Shown here: one piece after another, positions 6,662-16,977 of the stretch
How positions within the stretch are numbered: the first letter of the stretch is position 1
Layout of the letters: every line of letters starts with the position of its first letter
Source of the DNA: Pseudomonas sp. B6002
Lineage (GTDB): Bacteria; Pseudomonadota; Gammaproteobacteria; Pseudomonadales; Pseudomonadaceae
Assembly: GCF_013385985.1 (NCBI RefSeq)
Contig: NZ_JACAOY010000012.1
Coordinates: 412,064 to 476,063, forward strand
Direction of reading: 5' to 3'
DNA length: 64,000 bases
Position numbers and translations under genes: made by a program
Notes under the pieces: generated by a model
What the model was told of the DNA's origin: nothing
Seen by the model: only the letters and a program-made list of their open reading frames with translations
The model's database searches: none

Positions 6662-8749
6662 ATGCCTGCCTATCGCCTGACGCCCATCACCCTTGGGCTT
6701 TCTGTTTTGCTGTCTGCCGGTTTTGCCTGTGCGGCCACGGTTTTGCCTGAAACCTCAGTCAGCGCAGAAGCTGACGAAGACGACCCACGCGTCAGGGAAA
6801 CCAACACCGCCACCCGCACCGCCACCTCGGTGCGTTATGTCCCCCAGGCGATCGACTCGGTGAAAACCGAAAGCCTGCGTTCCTACGGCACCAATGACCT
6901 GGGCCAGGCACTGAGCGGCATCCCCAACGTGAGCAGCGGTGCCGACACACGTTTCGATAGCCTGCGCATCCGCGGTTTTGACGCCAGCAATGACTTCTAC
7001 CTCGACGGCATTCGAGACGACAGCCAATACGTGCGCGACCTGCACAACATCGAGCGCATCGAAGTGCTCAAGGGGCCAGCGGCAGTGCTTTACGGGCGAG
7101 GCGGCCAGGGAGGGATCGTCAACCGTGTGAGCAAGCTGCCCCAAGCCGGGCACAAATCGAGCATCGAAGCCCAGGGCGGCAGCGATGATTTGCGCAGCCT
7201 GTACGCCGACCTCAGCACCGACCCCACCGAAAACATCAGCCTGCGCCTGAACATGGGCAACCAGGACAACAACAGCTTCCGCGATGGCGTCAGTGGCAAC
7301 CGCCAGTTGTTCGCGCCGTCCATGAGTTGGCAGCTCACGCCCGACCTGAACTGGCTGGTGCAATACGAATACAGCCGCTACAACCGCACGCCCGACCGAG
7401 GCATCCCCGGGGTCAACGGCCGGCCGGCGGATGTGAGCCGTAGCACCACCTACTTCGATAACCACGACTACATCGACGACAAATCCCAGTCGCTGCGCTC
7501 CAAGCTTGCCTACGAGTTGAATAACAACTGGCAACTGCGCCACACCCTGGGCGTGTTCAAGCTCAACAGCGATTTCGATAACACCTACCAGACCGGCTAC
7601 TCCGCCGCGACCAACCAGGTTACCCGCCAACACTGGCAGCAGGACCTGAACACCCGCAACGTGTTCAACAACCTTGAACTGGAAGGCGGCTTCGACACTT
7701 ACGGCCTGGAGCATCGCCTGCTCACCGGCCTTGAGCTGGGCAGCCAGCGCCGTGACCCGAAACTGTATACCGCCGCTACCAGCGGCCCCGGTCGGCAGGC
7801 CGTGCCCAGCCTGGACCTCAACAACCCCAACCGCAACCTGCGCCATACCGGACGCATGAGCGTCTCCAGCAACAACCACACCGAAGTCGAAAGCCGCGCG
7901 CTGTATGTGCAGGACCAACTGCGCCTCAATGACCAGTGGCAATTGTTGGGCGGCTTGCGTTACGACCACTTCGAAGTGGACACCACCAACAAGGTGCTCA
8001 ACACCCAGCAAGCCGTCGCAAGCCACAGCACCAGCCCGCGCGTCGGCGTGGTGTGGACGCCGGTGGAGCATCACTCGTTCTATGCCTCGTGGAGCAAGAC
8101 CTTCTCGCCAGCAGGCGGCGGCTTGATCGGTATCACTCCAAACGCGGCGGGCAGCGTCAACGACCTGAGCCCCGAGCTGACCAAACAAAAGGAAATCGGG
8201 GTCAAGAGCGACTGGCTCGACGATCGCCTGAGTACCACCCTGGCCGTGTACGAATTGGAACTCTACAACCGACGCACCGCCGACCCGCTGAACCGCACCA
8301 TCACCCTGCTCACCGGCCTGCAGCGCTCACGCGGCGTGGAGCTGACGGCCACCGGCAAGATCGTCGGCAACTGGTATGTGCGCGGCGGCATCGGCCTGCA
8401 AGATGCCAAGGTCGAGAAGGACAACAACGGCTTTGAAGGCAAGCGCGTCAGCGATGTGGCCAAGCGCAATGGCAGCCTGTTCCTCACCTGGAAACCGGAA
8501 ATGGGCTGGTACGCCGAAACCGGCCTGACCCTGGTGGGCGATCGTTATGCCGACAACCTCAACACCGTGGTGTTGCCGGGTTATGGCCGATGGGATGCGT
8601 TGGTCGGCTTGCGCCAGAAGGAATGGGATGTGCGCGCGGCGCTGAACAACATCGCCGACAAAAACTACTACGCCTCGGCGACCAGCGTGGCGCAGATCCA
8701 ACCGGGTGAACCGCGCAGCCTCGTCGTGACAGGCACCTACAGCTTCTAA
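6662..8749 (+). CDS. TonB-dependent siderophore receptor
   Basis: A 695-residue outer-membrane receptor for ferric siderophores. ATG 6662 is preferred to the upstream ATG at 6578 because it begins directly with a signal peptide (MPAYRLTPITLGLSVLLSAG, ending FACA) and because the Fur box lies between the two. The plug domain (about 50-170) shows DLGQALSGIPNVSSGADTRF, LRIRGFDASNDFYLDGIRDD and IERIEVLKGPAAVLYGRGG. The barrel follows, ending in ...VVTGTYSF with the terminal Phe. Similarity in style is to Fiu/PiuA-type catecholate receptors, but the ligand is not provable from sequence. No synthesis or sigma/anti-sigma genes are adjacent, so it probably serves a xenosiderophore under Fur control. 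Confidence 0.93.
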   Translation: MPAYRLTPITLGLSVLLSAGFACAATVLPETSVSAEADEDDPRVRETNTATRTATSVRYVPQAIDSVKTESLRSYGTNDLGQALSGIPNVSSGADTRFDSLRIRGFDASNDFYLDGIRDDSQYVRDLHNIERIEVLKGPAAVLYGRGGQGGIVNRVSKLPQAGHKSSIEAQGGSDDLRSLYADLSTDPTENISLRLNMGNQDNNSFRDGVSGNRQLFAPSMSWQLTPDLNWLVQYEYSRYNRTPDRGIPGVNGRPADVSRSTTYFDNHDYIDDKSQSLRSKLAYELNNNWQLRHTLGVFKLNSDFDNTYQTGYSAATNQVTRQHWQQDLNTRNVFNNLELEGGFDTYGLEHRLLTGLELGSQRRDPKLYTAATSGPGRQAVPSLDLNNPNRNLRHTGRMSVSSNNHTEVESRALYVQDQLRLNDQWQLLGGLRYDHFEVDTTNKVLNTQQAVASHSTSPRVGVVWTPVEHHSFYASWSKTFSPAGGGLIGITPNAAGSVNDLSPELTKQKEIGVKSDWLDDRLSTTLAVYELELYNRRTADPLNRTITLLTGLQRSRGVELTATGKIVGNWYVRGGIGLQDAKVEKDNNGFEGKRVSDVAKRNGSLFLTWKPEMGWYAETGLTLVGDRYADNLNTVVLPGYGRWDALVGLRQKEWDVRAALNNIADKNYYASATSVAQIQPGEPRSLVVTGTYSF

Positions 8750-8764
8750 CGCACACCACTCCCC

Positions 8765-8848
8765 TGTAGGAGCCGGCTTGCCGGCGATGGCGGCCTGAAG
8801 CCTTGCAGTGATTTGACTGCCAACATCGCCGGCAAGCCGGCTCCTACA
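8765..8848. repeat. REPIN (inverted REP pair)
   Basis: Arms TGTAGGAGCCGGCTTGCCGG and its inverse surround a short spacer. It lies between the converging receptor gene and the small gene ending at 8844, whose last codons overlap its right arm. Confidence 0.85.
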
Positions 8849-9062
8849 AGGGCGCCATCAATTCGCACAAGGCGTGCACTTCATCTTCGCTGAACAACCC
8901 CGCCGGGTAACGTTCACTCATCACACTGCGCAGGTCAGGCTGTTGCCTGATCTGCCGCGAGCCATTTGCCTTCAACCAGAGCGCCAGCGCGTGGATTGCG
9001 TCACCGTTGACCCGCAGGGGGTGGAACGTGCGCGTGTACATCAGGTTGATATCGGCATTCAT
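8844..9062 (-). CDS. Hypothetical protein, 72 aa
   Basis: Not recognised. ATG 9062 is chosen because AGGAG lies 11 bases upstream; an in-frame GTG/ATG region further up would add residues without a better site. The product is soluble and helical (MNADINLMYTRTFHPLRVNG, then DAIHALALWLKANGSRQIRQ) and ends CELMAPL. The 3' end runs into the REPIN right arm (up to 8848), so the repeat contributes the last codon. It lies between the siderophore receptor and agmatine deiminase and shows no link to either. Confidence 0.55.
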   Translation of the reverse strand: MNADINLMYTRTFHPLRVNGDAIHALALWLKANGSRQIRQQPDLRSVMSERYPAGLFSEDEVHALCELMAPL

Positions 9063-9202
9063 TTCAGCGCTCTCTCCTACTGCGTGAGCGGCTAACTTAC
9101 TCAAGGTTTGTGACAGAACTGCGCAGTCATCACCTTGGGTCACTGTCGCAACACCGATACAAGAGCTATGCCAATGTCCCGTGTTTATGGGCATTCGGAC
9201 AC

Positions 9203-9237
9203 AAAAAAGCCCGCGACCTTGCTAGGCCGCGGGCTTG
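9203..9237 (-). terminator. Terminator of agmatine deiminase
   Basis: On the minus strand, stem AGCCCGCGGCC/GGTCGCGGGCT (one mismatch) is followed by TTTTTT. It lies 60 bases past the aguA stop codon. Confidence 0.8.
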
Positions 9238-9296
9238 CTGTGGGCGCTGAAACCGAGTAGCACCCGATCGCCGGTCAGCCGTTGTTACAACTGCAC

Positions 9297-10403
9297 TCAG
9301 TTTTTGTGCGGGGCTGGCTGTTGTTGGGTCAGGCAATGGATATTGCCGCCACCCAGTAACAGTTCACGGCCCGGCACCATCACCACCTCGTGCTGCGGGA
9401 ACAGGTTCTGCAGGATTTCCTTGGCCTGGCTGTCCAGCGGGTCGTCGAAGCTCGGGGCGATGATGCCGCCGTTGACGATCAGGAAGTTGACGTAGGAACC
9501 GGCCAGACGCACGGTCGGGTTGCGCTCCTGGCTGCCGTCCACCGGGTCCACGCCCGCGCATTCCTCTTCGGTGGCGTACAGCGGCCCCGGAATCGGCATC
9601 TTGTGCACTGTGAACGAGCGGCCCTTGGCGTCAGTGCTGCTTTGCAGCACGTCCATGGCGGCGTGGCAGCGCGCGTAGTTCGGGTCTTGCGGGTCATCGG
9701 TCCAGGCCAACAGCACTTCGCCGGGGCGCACGTAGCAGCAGAAGTTATCCACATGGCCGTCGGTTTCGTCATTGAACAGGCCATCCGGCAGCCAGATGAC
9801 CTTATCCACCGCCAGGTTGGCGCTGAGCACCGCCTCGATTTCCCCACGGTTCAGATGCGGGTTGCGGTTATGGTTCAACAGGCACTCTTCGGTGGTGATC
9901 ACCGTACCTTCGCCGTCGACGTGGATCGAACCACCTTCCAGCACAAAGCCTTCGGTACGGTAACGCGGTGCGCGCTCGATCTCGAGAATCTTGCCGCCTA
10001 CCTGGGAGTCACGGTTCCACGGTGCATACAAGCCACCCTCAAAACCGCCCCAGGCGTTGAAATCCCAGTTCACGCCACGCACTTCGCCATTGTTGTTGAT
10101 GACGAACGTCGGGCCGGTATCGCGCACCCAGGCGTCATCATTGGACATTTCCACCACGCGGATATTGGGCACATCCAGGCGTGCGCGGGCGTTTTCGTAC
10201 TGGCCGGCAGAAACCGCCACGGTCACCGGCTCAAAACGCGCAATGGCCTTGGCCACCGCCACATGAGCCGCTTGCGCCGGCTTGCCGCCCAGGCGCCAGT
10301 TGTCCGGGCGCTCCGGCCAGATCATCCAGGTTTGGGTCTGTGGTGCCCACTCGGCAGGCATATGAAAGCCATCGGCGCGGGGCGTGCTGTGCAGGGTGGT
10401 CAT
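9297..10403 (-). CDS. aguA: Agmatine deiminase
   Basis: Converts agmatine to N-carbamoylputrescine and ammonia in the arginine decarboxylase route to putrescine. At 368 residues from ATG 10403 it has the usual AguA length; three more codons are open upstream. Family landmarks are [20 protein letters not shown] near the N-terminus, [40 protein letters not shown], and the catalytic Cys in [17 protein letters not shown] near the C-terminus. The partner aguB (N-carbamoylputrescine amidohydrolase), often adjacent in pseudomonads, is not next to it; the upstream neighbour is a large kinase-aminotransferase fusion on the same strand with a gap of about 120 bases. Confidence 0.95.
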   Translation of the reverse strand: MTTLHSTPRADGFHMPAEWAPQTQTWMIWPERPDNWRLGGKPAQAAHVAVAKAIARFEPVTVAVSAGQYENARARLDVPNIRVVEMSNDDAWVRDTGPTFVINNNGEVRGVNWDFNAWGGFEGGLYAPWNRDSQVGGKILEIERAPRYRTEGFVLEGGSIHVDGEGTVITTEECLLNHNRNPHLNRGEIEAVLSANLAVDKVIWLPDGLFNDETDGHVDNFCCYVRPGEVLLAWTDDPQDPNYARCHAAMDVLQSSTDAKGRSFTVHKMPIPGPLYATEEECAGVDPVDGSQERNPTVRLAGSYVNFLIVNGGIIAPSFDDPLDSQAKEILQNLFPQHEVVMVPGRELLLGGGNIHCLTQQQPAPHKN

Positions 10404-10524
10404 GGCGATCAAGACTCCGAATGGGGTAAATGCCGACTTTATAACGGATATAAATCGGCTTTAGAAGCGACAAAGTATAGTAACGACGAATTATGACACT
10501 CATTAGCCGATAACAATCGACTAA

Positions 10525-13428
10525 CTACAACTGCTCATCCAGCACCTTCGACAGCATGTCGACAAAGAAATCCACACTGCGTTTGGTCGTGACCATCGGC
10601 GGCTTGATCTTGAGGATGTTCAGGTAGTCGCCCGTCGGCTGCATGAAGATCCCCAGCTCGCGCAGGCGATCGCACAGCAGCGCGGTTTCTTCAGTCGCTG
10701 GTTCCAGGGTTTGTCGATTACGCACGAGCTCCAGGCCCAAGTAGAAGCCGGAACCGTGAACCGCCCCCACCAAGGGGTGACGGTCGATCAGTGCTTCCAG
10801 GCGCGCCTTGAAATGCCCACCGACCACTTGGGCGTTTTCCCACAGCTTTTCTTCTTCCATGACATCCAGCACCGCCATGCCAATCCGGCAACTGACTGGA
10901 CTACCGCCTGACGACGAGAAGAAATACCCTTCGGCCTCCAGCGCCTCGGCGATTTCGCGACGAGTAATAACCGCACCCAACGGCTGGCCGTTGCCCATGC
11001 CTTTGGCCATGGTGATGATATCGGGCACCACACCCTGCTCCTCGAAGCCCCAGAAAAAGTGCCCCATGCGGCCGTAACCCACTTGTACCTCATCGGCAAT
11101 GCACACACCGCCCTGAGCACGCACCAACCCGTACACCTGCTGCAAGTAACCGGGTGGCAAGGAGATGCCACCGGCATTGCCATACACCGGTTCGCAGATG
11201 AAACCGGCCAATTGGCGTTTGCTCTCGGCAATTTTCGCCAGGTTGTGTTCCACGCTACGCACGTAATCCGGTGCACTGTCCTGCCCACGGAATTCGCCGC
11301 GATAGGTATTCGGCGCCGTCACCGGGTGAACCCAGTCCGGCCGGCTGCTCAGGGCCTGGGGGTTGTCGGCAATCGAGGTGGACACCGCATCCGCCGCCAC
11401 CGACCAGCCGTGATACGCCTCCAGCACGCTGAGCATGTCGCGACCGCCGCTGTAGGCCCAGGCCAGGCGGATCGCCAGGTCGTTGGCCTCGGTGCCGCTG
11501 TTGACCAGGAACACCCGGTCCATGCCGTCCGGCGCCAGCGCCAGCAGGCGTTCGGAAAACTCGGCAATCGCCGCATAGTGAAAACGCGAGTTGGTATTGA
11601 GCAGCGACCATTGCCGCGCCGCCACTGCCGCCATGCGCGGATGGCCATGCCCCAGCACCGCCACGTTGTTGAGCATGTCCAGATAGGACCGGCCCTGCAT
11701 GTCGATCAAGTGATTGCGCCAACCGCGCTCGATACGCGGCGGGTCGACGTAATAATGTTTCTGCGAACGGGCGAAGCTGGCGTCACGACGTGCCAACAGG
11801 GCCTCGGGGTCGAGTTCGGGCTCGGCATCACAGGCCAACCCCAGCAGCTCGGCCGGCGAGGGGCACAGAGCCTGCCAGGCCGCGGCCCGGGACGGTGTAC
11901 AGAACAAGGGCGGCTCAAGGTCGCCAAGGCACAACTGGACGATCAGCGGAGCCTGGACCTCACCCAGTACCTGCCCCTTCACCAATGTCGAGCCTTGAGC
12001 CAGCGTGGTTTTTCCTCCCCACAGGCGCAGGCTCGCCTGGGCGCCGTGCAAGCACAGCAAACCGTCAGCCCCCAAGTGAAGCGTCCCGGCGAACGGGGCT
12101 TCCAACACGGTGCCGTGGGGAAGGTGCAGTTCCACGTGCAAAGGCAATGTCTGCGGTTCAACGGCACTGTCCGGGCAAGTGCGCGACAAGCGGTATTGCC
12201 CGTAACGGCTAGCAGCCAGGCCGTGCACCCTCGCGGCTTCATCCAACAAATGCCGGTCGATGCCCGGTTGCTCCCAATTACCCGCCTCGAAATGCGGGCT
12301 GAGCACGCCCAGGTCGATCAACGCAAACTCACGCCCGACCAGGCCTGGCAGCAACGGTGCGAAATCCTGGTTGGCTATCGTTGGCAACGTCTCGCCAACG
12401 CAACGCAGGATTGCCGCCTCCATCAGTTCAAACGGCACCGACGTCGCAACGTGGAAGATTTCCCACTCGTGCTCGGCGTTTTTCAAGAGATAAGTGTTGT
12501 TCGGGTCCAGCCGTTGCTGTTGCTCGCTGCTCAACACCAGCACCGCCGCGCGGGCGACAATCAACGGCCACAGCGCTTGCAGCTCTTCGCGCTGCAACGG
12601 CGTGACGGCGTGACAGGCCTGGATCGCCGGCAAAATGGCAAACGGATCGCCCTCGGCGTGGTGCAGCAGAGCGGCGCAGGTCACCGACAGGTCAGCAATA
12701 CGCCAGGTGTGCACCAGGTCGCCGAAATCAATCACGCCCTGGACCTGCCAACGCCGCTGGGCGTCGCGCTGCCACACCACATTGTCGTCGGTGATATCCA
12801 TGTGCACCGCTTGCCAGGGCAGGCGCGGCGCCAACGGCCGGATGGCGGCGTCCACGTGTTCGGCCACCTGTTCCAGCGCAGCACGATGGGGCAGGTTTTC
12901 CAGGTTCGCCAGCAGGTGGGTGATCAGTTCCTGAGCGTGGCGTGGGTCCCATTGCAGGGTGCGCTCCAGGCCGGGGTGCGAGAAATCGGCCAACGCCAGG
13001 CTCATCCGTCCGCACAGTTCGCCAAAGCCTGCGATCACATCGCGGCCCAGGTGCGGGAGGTGGGTCAATGGCTCGCCGTCGATATAGTCGAGCAGCCGCA
13101 AGTGAACGGTTTGGCCGGCAATGCTCTCGGTCAGTAACGCTTCACCTGTCTTAGCCGCAATCACCTTTGGGACACGCAATTGGCCCTGCAAGTATTCAAG
13201 GGCCGCGTGCTGGGCCTCAAGCTCCACGGCGGCATAGTCGCCCCGGCAGATTTTCAGAACAAATCGACCACGGGTGCTGTCGATCTTGTAATTGAGGTCC
13301 TGCTGGCTACCCAGGGACTGCAACGTGCCAGCGAGGTCGTAATGCTGCAGCAGCAGCAGGGCTGCCTGATCAGGGCCCACTTGCGGGCAAGGCAAACTGG
13401 CGCGATGGATCAACGTGGCGAGCAGCAT
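10525..13428 (-). CDS. Kinase / M23-like / class III aminotransferase fusion, 967 aa
   Basis: Three parts are visible. Residues 1-330 are an aminoglycoside-phosphotransferase/choline-kinase-like fold with catalytic HMDITDDNVVW (His about 209) and GVIDFGD. Residues about 420-500 resemble a degenerate M23/lipoyl-like beta domain (HLPHGTVLEAPFAGTLHLGA) lacking the peptidase metal ligands. Residues about 550-967 are a class III PLP aminotransferase with VNSGTEAND, CIADEVQVGYGRMG and the PLP Lys 809 in ITMAKGMGNG. The architecture parallels separate enzymes that phosphorylate an amino alcohol or hydroxylysine and then eliminate the phosphate (phospho-lyases of the class III fold), so the fusion may do both steps. 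The substrate is unknown; adjacency to aguA only hints at amine catabolism. Confidence 0.9.
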   Translation of the reverse strand: MLLATLIHRASLPCPQVGPDQAALLLLQHYDLAGTLQSLGSQQDLNYKIDSTRGRFVLKICRGDYAAVELEAQHAALEYLQGQLRVPKVIAAKTGEALLTESIAGQTVHLRLLDYIDGEPLTHLPHLGRDVIAGFGELCGRMSLALADFSHPGLERTLQWDPRHAQELITHLLANLENLPHRAALEQVAEHVDAAIRPLAPRLPWQAVHMDITDDNVVWQRDAQRRWQVQGVIDFGDLVHTWRIADLSVTCAALLHHAEGDPFAILPAIQACHAVTPLQREELQALWPLIVARAAVLVLSSEQQQRLDPNNTYLLKNAEHEWEIFHVATSVPFELMEAAILRCVGETLPTIANQDFAPLLPGLVGREFALIDLGVLSPHFEAGNWEQPGIDRHLLDEAARVHGLAASRYGQYRLSRTCPDSAVEPQTLPLHVELHLPHGTVLEAPFAGTLHLGADGLLCLHGAQASLRLWGGKTTLAQGSTLVKGQVLGEVQAPLIVQLCLGDLEPPLFCTPSRAAAWQALCPSPAELLGLACDAEPELDPEALLARRDASFARSQKHYYVDPPRIERGWRNHLIDMQGRSYLDMLNNVAVLGHGHPRMAAVAARQWSLLNTNSRFHYAAIAEFSERLLALAPDGMDRVFLVNSGTEANDLAIRLAWAYSGGRDMLSVLEAYHGWSVAADAVSTSIADNPQALSSRPDWVHPVTAPNTYRGEFRGQDSAPDYVRSVEHNLAKIAESKRQLAGFICEPVYGNAGGISLPPGYLQQVYGLVRAQGGVCIADEVQVGYGRMGHFFWGFEEQGVVPDIITMAKGMGNGQPLGAVITRREIAEALEAEGYFFSSSGGSPVSCRIGMAVLDVMEEEKLWENAQVVGGHFKARLEALIDRHPLVGAVHGSGFYLGLELVRNRQTLEPATEETALLCDRLRELGIFMQPTGDYLNILKIKPPMVTTKRSVDFFVDMLSKVLDEQL

Positions 13429-13580
13429 TGTGACGACCTCTGTTTTTTTAGGCGTCTATATCGCCACTGTTATGGGGGGTTAAGCAACCCCTCCCCGTAT
13501 ATCGCGCTTGCACCGGCCCGATTCACAACTCAAGCTATGCTTCATTCGCCAAGTGTCCGTCTAAGGAAAAGGCCCTCGAC

Positions 13581-14663
13581 ATGCGCATTCTCATCACCGG
13601 TGGCGCCGGCTTCATCGGCTCCGCCCTGATCCGTCACCTGATCCAACACACCGAGCACGAAGTGCTAAACCTGGACAAGCTCACCTACGCTGGCAACCTC
13701 GAGTCGCTGACCAGCATCGCGTCGAACAGCCGCTATGAGTTCGTGCAGGCCGACATCATCGACCAGCCAACCGTCAGCGCCGTACTGGCGCGCTTTGAGC
13801 CCCACGCGATCATGCACCTGGCGGCCGAGTCCCATGTGGACCGTTCCATTGACGGCCCATCGGACTTCATCCAGACCAACATCGTCGGTACCTACAGCCT
13901 GCTGGAAGCCACCCGTGCCTATTGGCAGAAACTCGACGAGCCCACCAGACGTGCGTTCCGCTTCCACCATATTTCCACCGACGAAGTGTATGGCGACCTG
14001 CATGGCGTGGACGACCTGTTCACCGAAACCACGCCCTACGCGCCAAGCTCGCCTTACTCGGCCAGCAAGGCGGCCTCCGACCATCTGGTGCGTGCCTGGC
14101 AGCGCACTTACGGCTTGCCGGTGCTGTTGACCAATTGCTCGAACAACTACGGGCCGTTCCATTTCCCCGAAAAACTGATCCCGCTGGTAATCCTCAACGC
14201 CCTCGCGGGTAAGCCGCTGCCGGTGTACGGCGACGGTCTGCAGGTGCGCGACTGGCTGTTCGTCGAAGACCACGCCCGCGCGTTGCTCAAAGTCGTCACC
14301 GAAGGTGTAGTGGGAGAGACCTACAACATCGGCGGGCATAACGAGCAAAAGAACATCGACGTGGTACGCGGCATCTGTGGCTTGCTGGAAGAACTGGCGC
14401 CCCAGCGCCCGGCCGGCGTGGAAAAATTCACCGACCTGATCACCTTCGTCAAGGACCGCCCGGGCCACGACCAGCGTTATGCGATCGACGCCAGCAAGAT
14501 CGAGCGCGAGCTGGGCTGGGTCCCGCAAGAAACCTTCGACACCGGGCTGCGCAAGACCGTGCAGTGGTACCTCGATAACCTGGAATGGTGCCGCAGGGTC
14601 CAGGACGGCAGTTATCAAGGCGAACGATTGGGCAACACCGACATGAAGGATCTGATTGCATGA
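13581..14663 (+). CDS. rfbB: dTDP-glucose 4,6-dehydratase
   Basis: Second step of dTDP-L-rhamnose synthesis: dTDP-glucose to dTDP-4-keto-6-deoxyglucose. The 360-residue extended SDR has the NAD motif [14 protein letters not shown] (residues 7-20), [15 protein letters not shown], the catalytic STDEVYGDL region and [12 protein letters not shown] (YxxxK), and the substrate loop [18 protein letters not shown]. It is the first gene of the tightly packed rfbBACD operon, with AAGGAAAAGG upstream of ATG 13581. Its TGA overlaps the start of rfbA. Confidence 0.97.
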   Translation: MRILITGGAGFIGSALIRHLIQHTEHEVLNLDKLTYAGNLESLTSIASNSRYEFVQADIIDQPTVSAVLARFEPHAIMHLAAESHVDRSIDGPSDFIQTNIVGTYSLLEATRAYWQKLDEPTRRAFRFHHISTDEVYGDLHGVDDLFTETTPYAPSSPYSASKAASDHLVRAWQRTYGLPVLLTNCSNNYGPFHFPEKLIPLVILNALAGKPLPVYGDGLQVRDWLFVEDHARALLKVVTEGVVGETYNIGGHNEQKNIDVVRGICGLLEELAPQRPAGVEKFTDLITFVKDRPGHDQRYAIDASKIERELGWVPQETFDTGLRKTVQWYLDNLEWCRRVQDGSYQGERLGNTDMKDLIA

Positions 14664-15535
14664 TGAAAGGAATCGTATTGGCGGGTGGCTCCGGCACCCG
14701 TTTGCACCCCATTACCCTGGGCGTGTCCAAGCAACTGCTGCCGGTGTACGACAAACCGATGATCTATTACCCGATCTCGGTGTTGATGCTGGCCGGCATC
14801 AAGGACATTCTGGTGATTTCCACCCCGCTGGACTTGCCCCAGTACCGCAACCTGCTGGGCGATGGCAGCCAGTTCGGCGTGCGCTTCACCTACGCCGAGC
14901 AGCCGACGCCGGATGGCTTGGCCCAGGCCTTCCTGATCGGCGAGGAATTCATTGGCGATGACCCGGTATGCCTGATCCTTGGTGACAATATCTTCCACGG
15001 CCAGCACTTCGGCGACCAGTTGCGTACCGCCGCCGAACGCCGGTCCGGCGCCACCGTGTTCGGCTACTGGGTCAAGGACCCGGAACGCTTCGGTGTGATC
15101 GACTTCGACAAGGAAGGCCGCGCCCTCTCCATCGAAGAAAAACCGACCAAGCCCAAGTCACCGTATGCCGTGACCGGCCTGTATTTCTACGATAACGACG
15201 TGATCAAGATCGCCAAGGCAGTCAAGCCTTCGCCCCGTGGCGAGTTGGAGATCACCGACGTCAACAACGCCTACCTCAAGCGTGGCGATCTGCACGTAGA
15301 ACGCTTCGGCCGTGGCTTTGCCTGGCTCGACACCGGCACCCACGACAGCCTGCTCGAAGCATCGACCTATGTGCAGACCATCGAGCATCGCCAGGGCCTG
15401 AAAGTCGCCTGTCTCGAAGAAATCGCCTACGAAAATGGCTGGATCGACCGTGACCACCTGCTGGAACGCGCCAAGTACTTTGGCAAAACCGGCTATGGTC
15501 AATACCTGTTCACACTCGCAGGGGAAACCATATGA
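14660..15535 (+). CDS. rfbA: Glucose-1-phosphate thymidylyltransferase
   Basis: First step of dTDP-rhamnose synthesis: dTTP plus glucose-1-phosphate to dTDP-glucose. The product is 291 residues from ATG 14660 (or 290 from ATG 14663; the two Met codons are adjacent). Landmarks are [20 protein letters not shown] at the N-terminus (nucleotide binding), [29 protein letters not shown] with the metal-binding Asp, and [20 protein letters not shown]. The start overlaps the rfbB stop by four bases (ATGA), so translation is probably coupled; the stop overlaps rfbC. Confidence 0.97.
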   Translation: MMKGIVLAGGSGTRLHPITLGVSKQLLPVYDKPMIYYPISVLMLAGIKDILVISTPLDLPQYRNLLGDGSQFGVRFTYAEQPTPDGLAQAFLIGEEFIGDDPVCLILGDNIFHGQHFGDQLRTAAERRSGATVFGYWVKDPERFGVIDFDKEGRALSIEEKPTKPKSPYAVTGLYFYDNDVIKIAKAVKPSPRGELEITDVNNAYLKRGDLHVERFGRGFAWLDTGTHDSLLEASTYVQTIEHRQGLKVACLEEIAYENGWIDRDHLLERAKYFGKTGYGQYLFTLAGETI

Positions 15536-16077
15536 ATGTGACCGCCACTGAGTTGCCCGGTGTATTGATCATCGAGCCGAAGGTTTTTGGCGATGAACGC
15601 GGCTTTTTCTACGAGAGTTTTAACGCCCGGGCGTTCGCCCAAGCCACAGGGCTGCAGCAGCAATTCGTGCAGGACAACCATTCACGCTCACAAAAGGGTG
15701 TGCTGCGTGGCCTGCACTACCAGGTTGAACACGCCCAGGGGAAACTGGTGCGTGTAACAGCGGGTGAAGTTTTGGACGTAGCAGTGGATATTCGCCGTAG
15801 TTCACCTCACTTTGGCCAATGGGCCAGCGTGCGGTTGTCTGCCGAGAACAATCGGCAACTGTGGATTCCACCGGGGTTTGCCCATGGCTTTGTGGTGCTT
15901 AGCGACTACGCTGAATTCCTCTACAAAACCACCGACTACTACACCCCGACGGCCGAACGCTGCATTCGTTGGGACGACCCCGACCTCAATATCGATTGGC
16001 AACTGAACGGCACACCGACCTTGTCCGCCAAGGACCAGAACGGTAAAAGCCTGAAAGACGCCGACCTGTTCCCATGA
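15532..16077 (+). CDS. rfbC: dTDP-4-dehydrorhamnose 3,5-epimerase
   Basis: Third step of the pathway, a cupin-fold epimerase of 181 residues. Diagnostic stretches are [38 protein letters not shown] with the catalytic His, [13 protein letters not shown] and [20 protein letters not shown], and the Tyr in [11 protein letters not shown]. It overlaps rfbA by four bases upstream and rfbD by four downstream. Confidence 0.97.
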   Translation: MNVTATELPGVLIIEPKVFGDERGFFYESFNARAFAQATGLQQQFVQDNHSRSQKGVLRGLHYQVEHAQGKLVRVTAGEVLDVAVDIRRSSPHFGQWASVRLSAENNRQLWIPPGFAHGFVVLSDYAEFLYKTTDYYTPTAERCIRWDDPDLNIDWQLNGTPTLSAKDQNGKSLKDADLFP

Positions 16078-16943
16078 AAATCCTCATTACCGGCCAGCAC
16101 GGCCAAGTTTCCCGCGAGCTGCAACAGCGGCTCCAGGGCCTCGGTGAACTCATCGTGCTGGGGCGCGACCAGTTGGACCTGGCAGACGCCGAGCAGATCC
16201 GCCAGCAGGTGCGCGCCCAGCGCCCCGGCCTGATCATCAACGCGGCAGCCCACACCGCCGTCGACCTGGCCGAGAGCGAGCCAGATGCCGCGTTCGCCAT
16301 CAACGCCATCGCGCCGGGTGTTTTGGCCGAAGAGGCCAAGGCCCTGGGCATTCCCTTGATCCACTACTCCACCGACTACGTGTTCGACGGCAGCAAACCG
16401 GCGCCCTACACCGAAGCCGACACGCCCAACCCCTTGGGTGTCTACGGCCAGAGCAAGCTGGCGGGCGAGCAGGCGATTGCTGCGGTGGGCGGCGAATACC
16501 TGATCCTGCGCACCAGCTGGGTGTACTCCAGCCACGGCAAGAACTTCCTGCTGACCATGCAACGTCTGCTGCAAGAGAAGCCGCAGATGCGCATCGTGGC
16601 CGACCAGATCGGTGCGCCGACCTGGGCCGGGAGTATCGCTGACAGCACCCGCGCGTTGATCGAGCGCTGGCAGGCAGGCCAACCCGGCGACTGGGGCATC
16701 TACCATTTGACGGCCCAGGGTGAGACCTCCTGGTTTGGCTTTGCCCAAGCCATCGGCGAGCATCTGAAAGCCCAAGGCAAAGCCTGCGCCGAACTGGAAG
16801 CCATTCCGTCCAGCGCCTACCCGACGCCGGCCAAGCGCCCGCTAAACTCACGCCTCGATTGCAGCCGCCTGCAACAGCAGTGGCAGGTCAGCCAACCGCA
16901 GTGGCAAGACGCATTACGCGAGTGTCTTGCACAGCAGCACTAG
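16074..16943 (+). CDS. rfbD: dTDP-4-dehydrorhamnose reductase
   Basis: Last step, NADPH-dependent reduction to dTDP-L-rhamnose, the donor for O-antigen, LPS core or rhamnolipid. The 289 residues show the dinucleotide motif GQHGQVSRELQQRL, INAAAHTAVDLAESEP, STDYVFDGSKPAPYTE, and the active-site YGQSKLAGEQA (YxxxK). It is the last gene of the operon; the gap of 34 bases to dctB leaves open whether transcription continues. Confidence 0.97.
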   Translation: MKILITGQHGQVSRELQQRLQGLGELIVLGRDQLDLADAEQIRQQVRAQRPGLIINAAAHTAVDLAESEPDAAFAINAIAPGVLAEEAKALGIPLIHYSTDYVFDGSKPAPYTEADTPNPLGVYGQSKLAGEQAIAAVGGEYLILRTSWVYSSHGKNFLLTMQRLLQEKPQMRIVADQIGAPTWAGSIADSTRALIERWQAGQPGDWGIYHLTAQGETSWFGFAQAIGEHLKAQGKACAELEAIPSSAYPTPAKRPLNSRLDCSRLQQQWQVSQPQWQDALRECLAQQH

Positions 16944-16977
16944 GCATAATGCACCTGTACCCACAGGCGCATGACTC

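Noticed and set aside
6755-8188. 477-codon minus-strand frame opposite the TonB receptor gene
   Set aside because: Val/Ala/Gly-rich shadow frame; the plus strand has plug and barrel motifs and a signal peptide.
11059-13137. 692-codon plus-strand frame opposite the 967-residue fusion gene
   Set aside because: Low-complexity His/Gln/Arg-rich translation with no motif; the minus strand carries a full three-domain protein.
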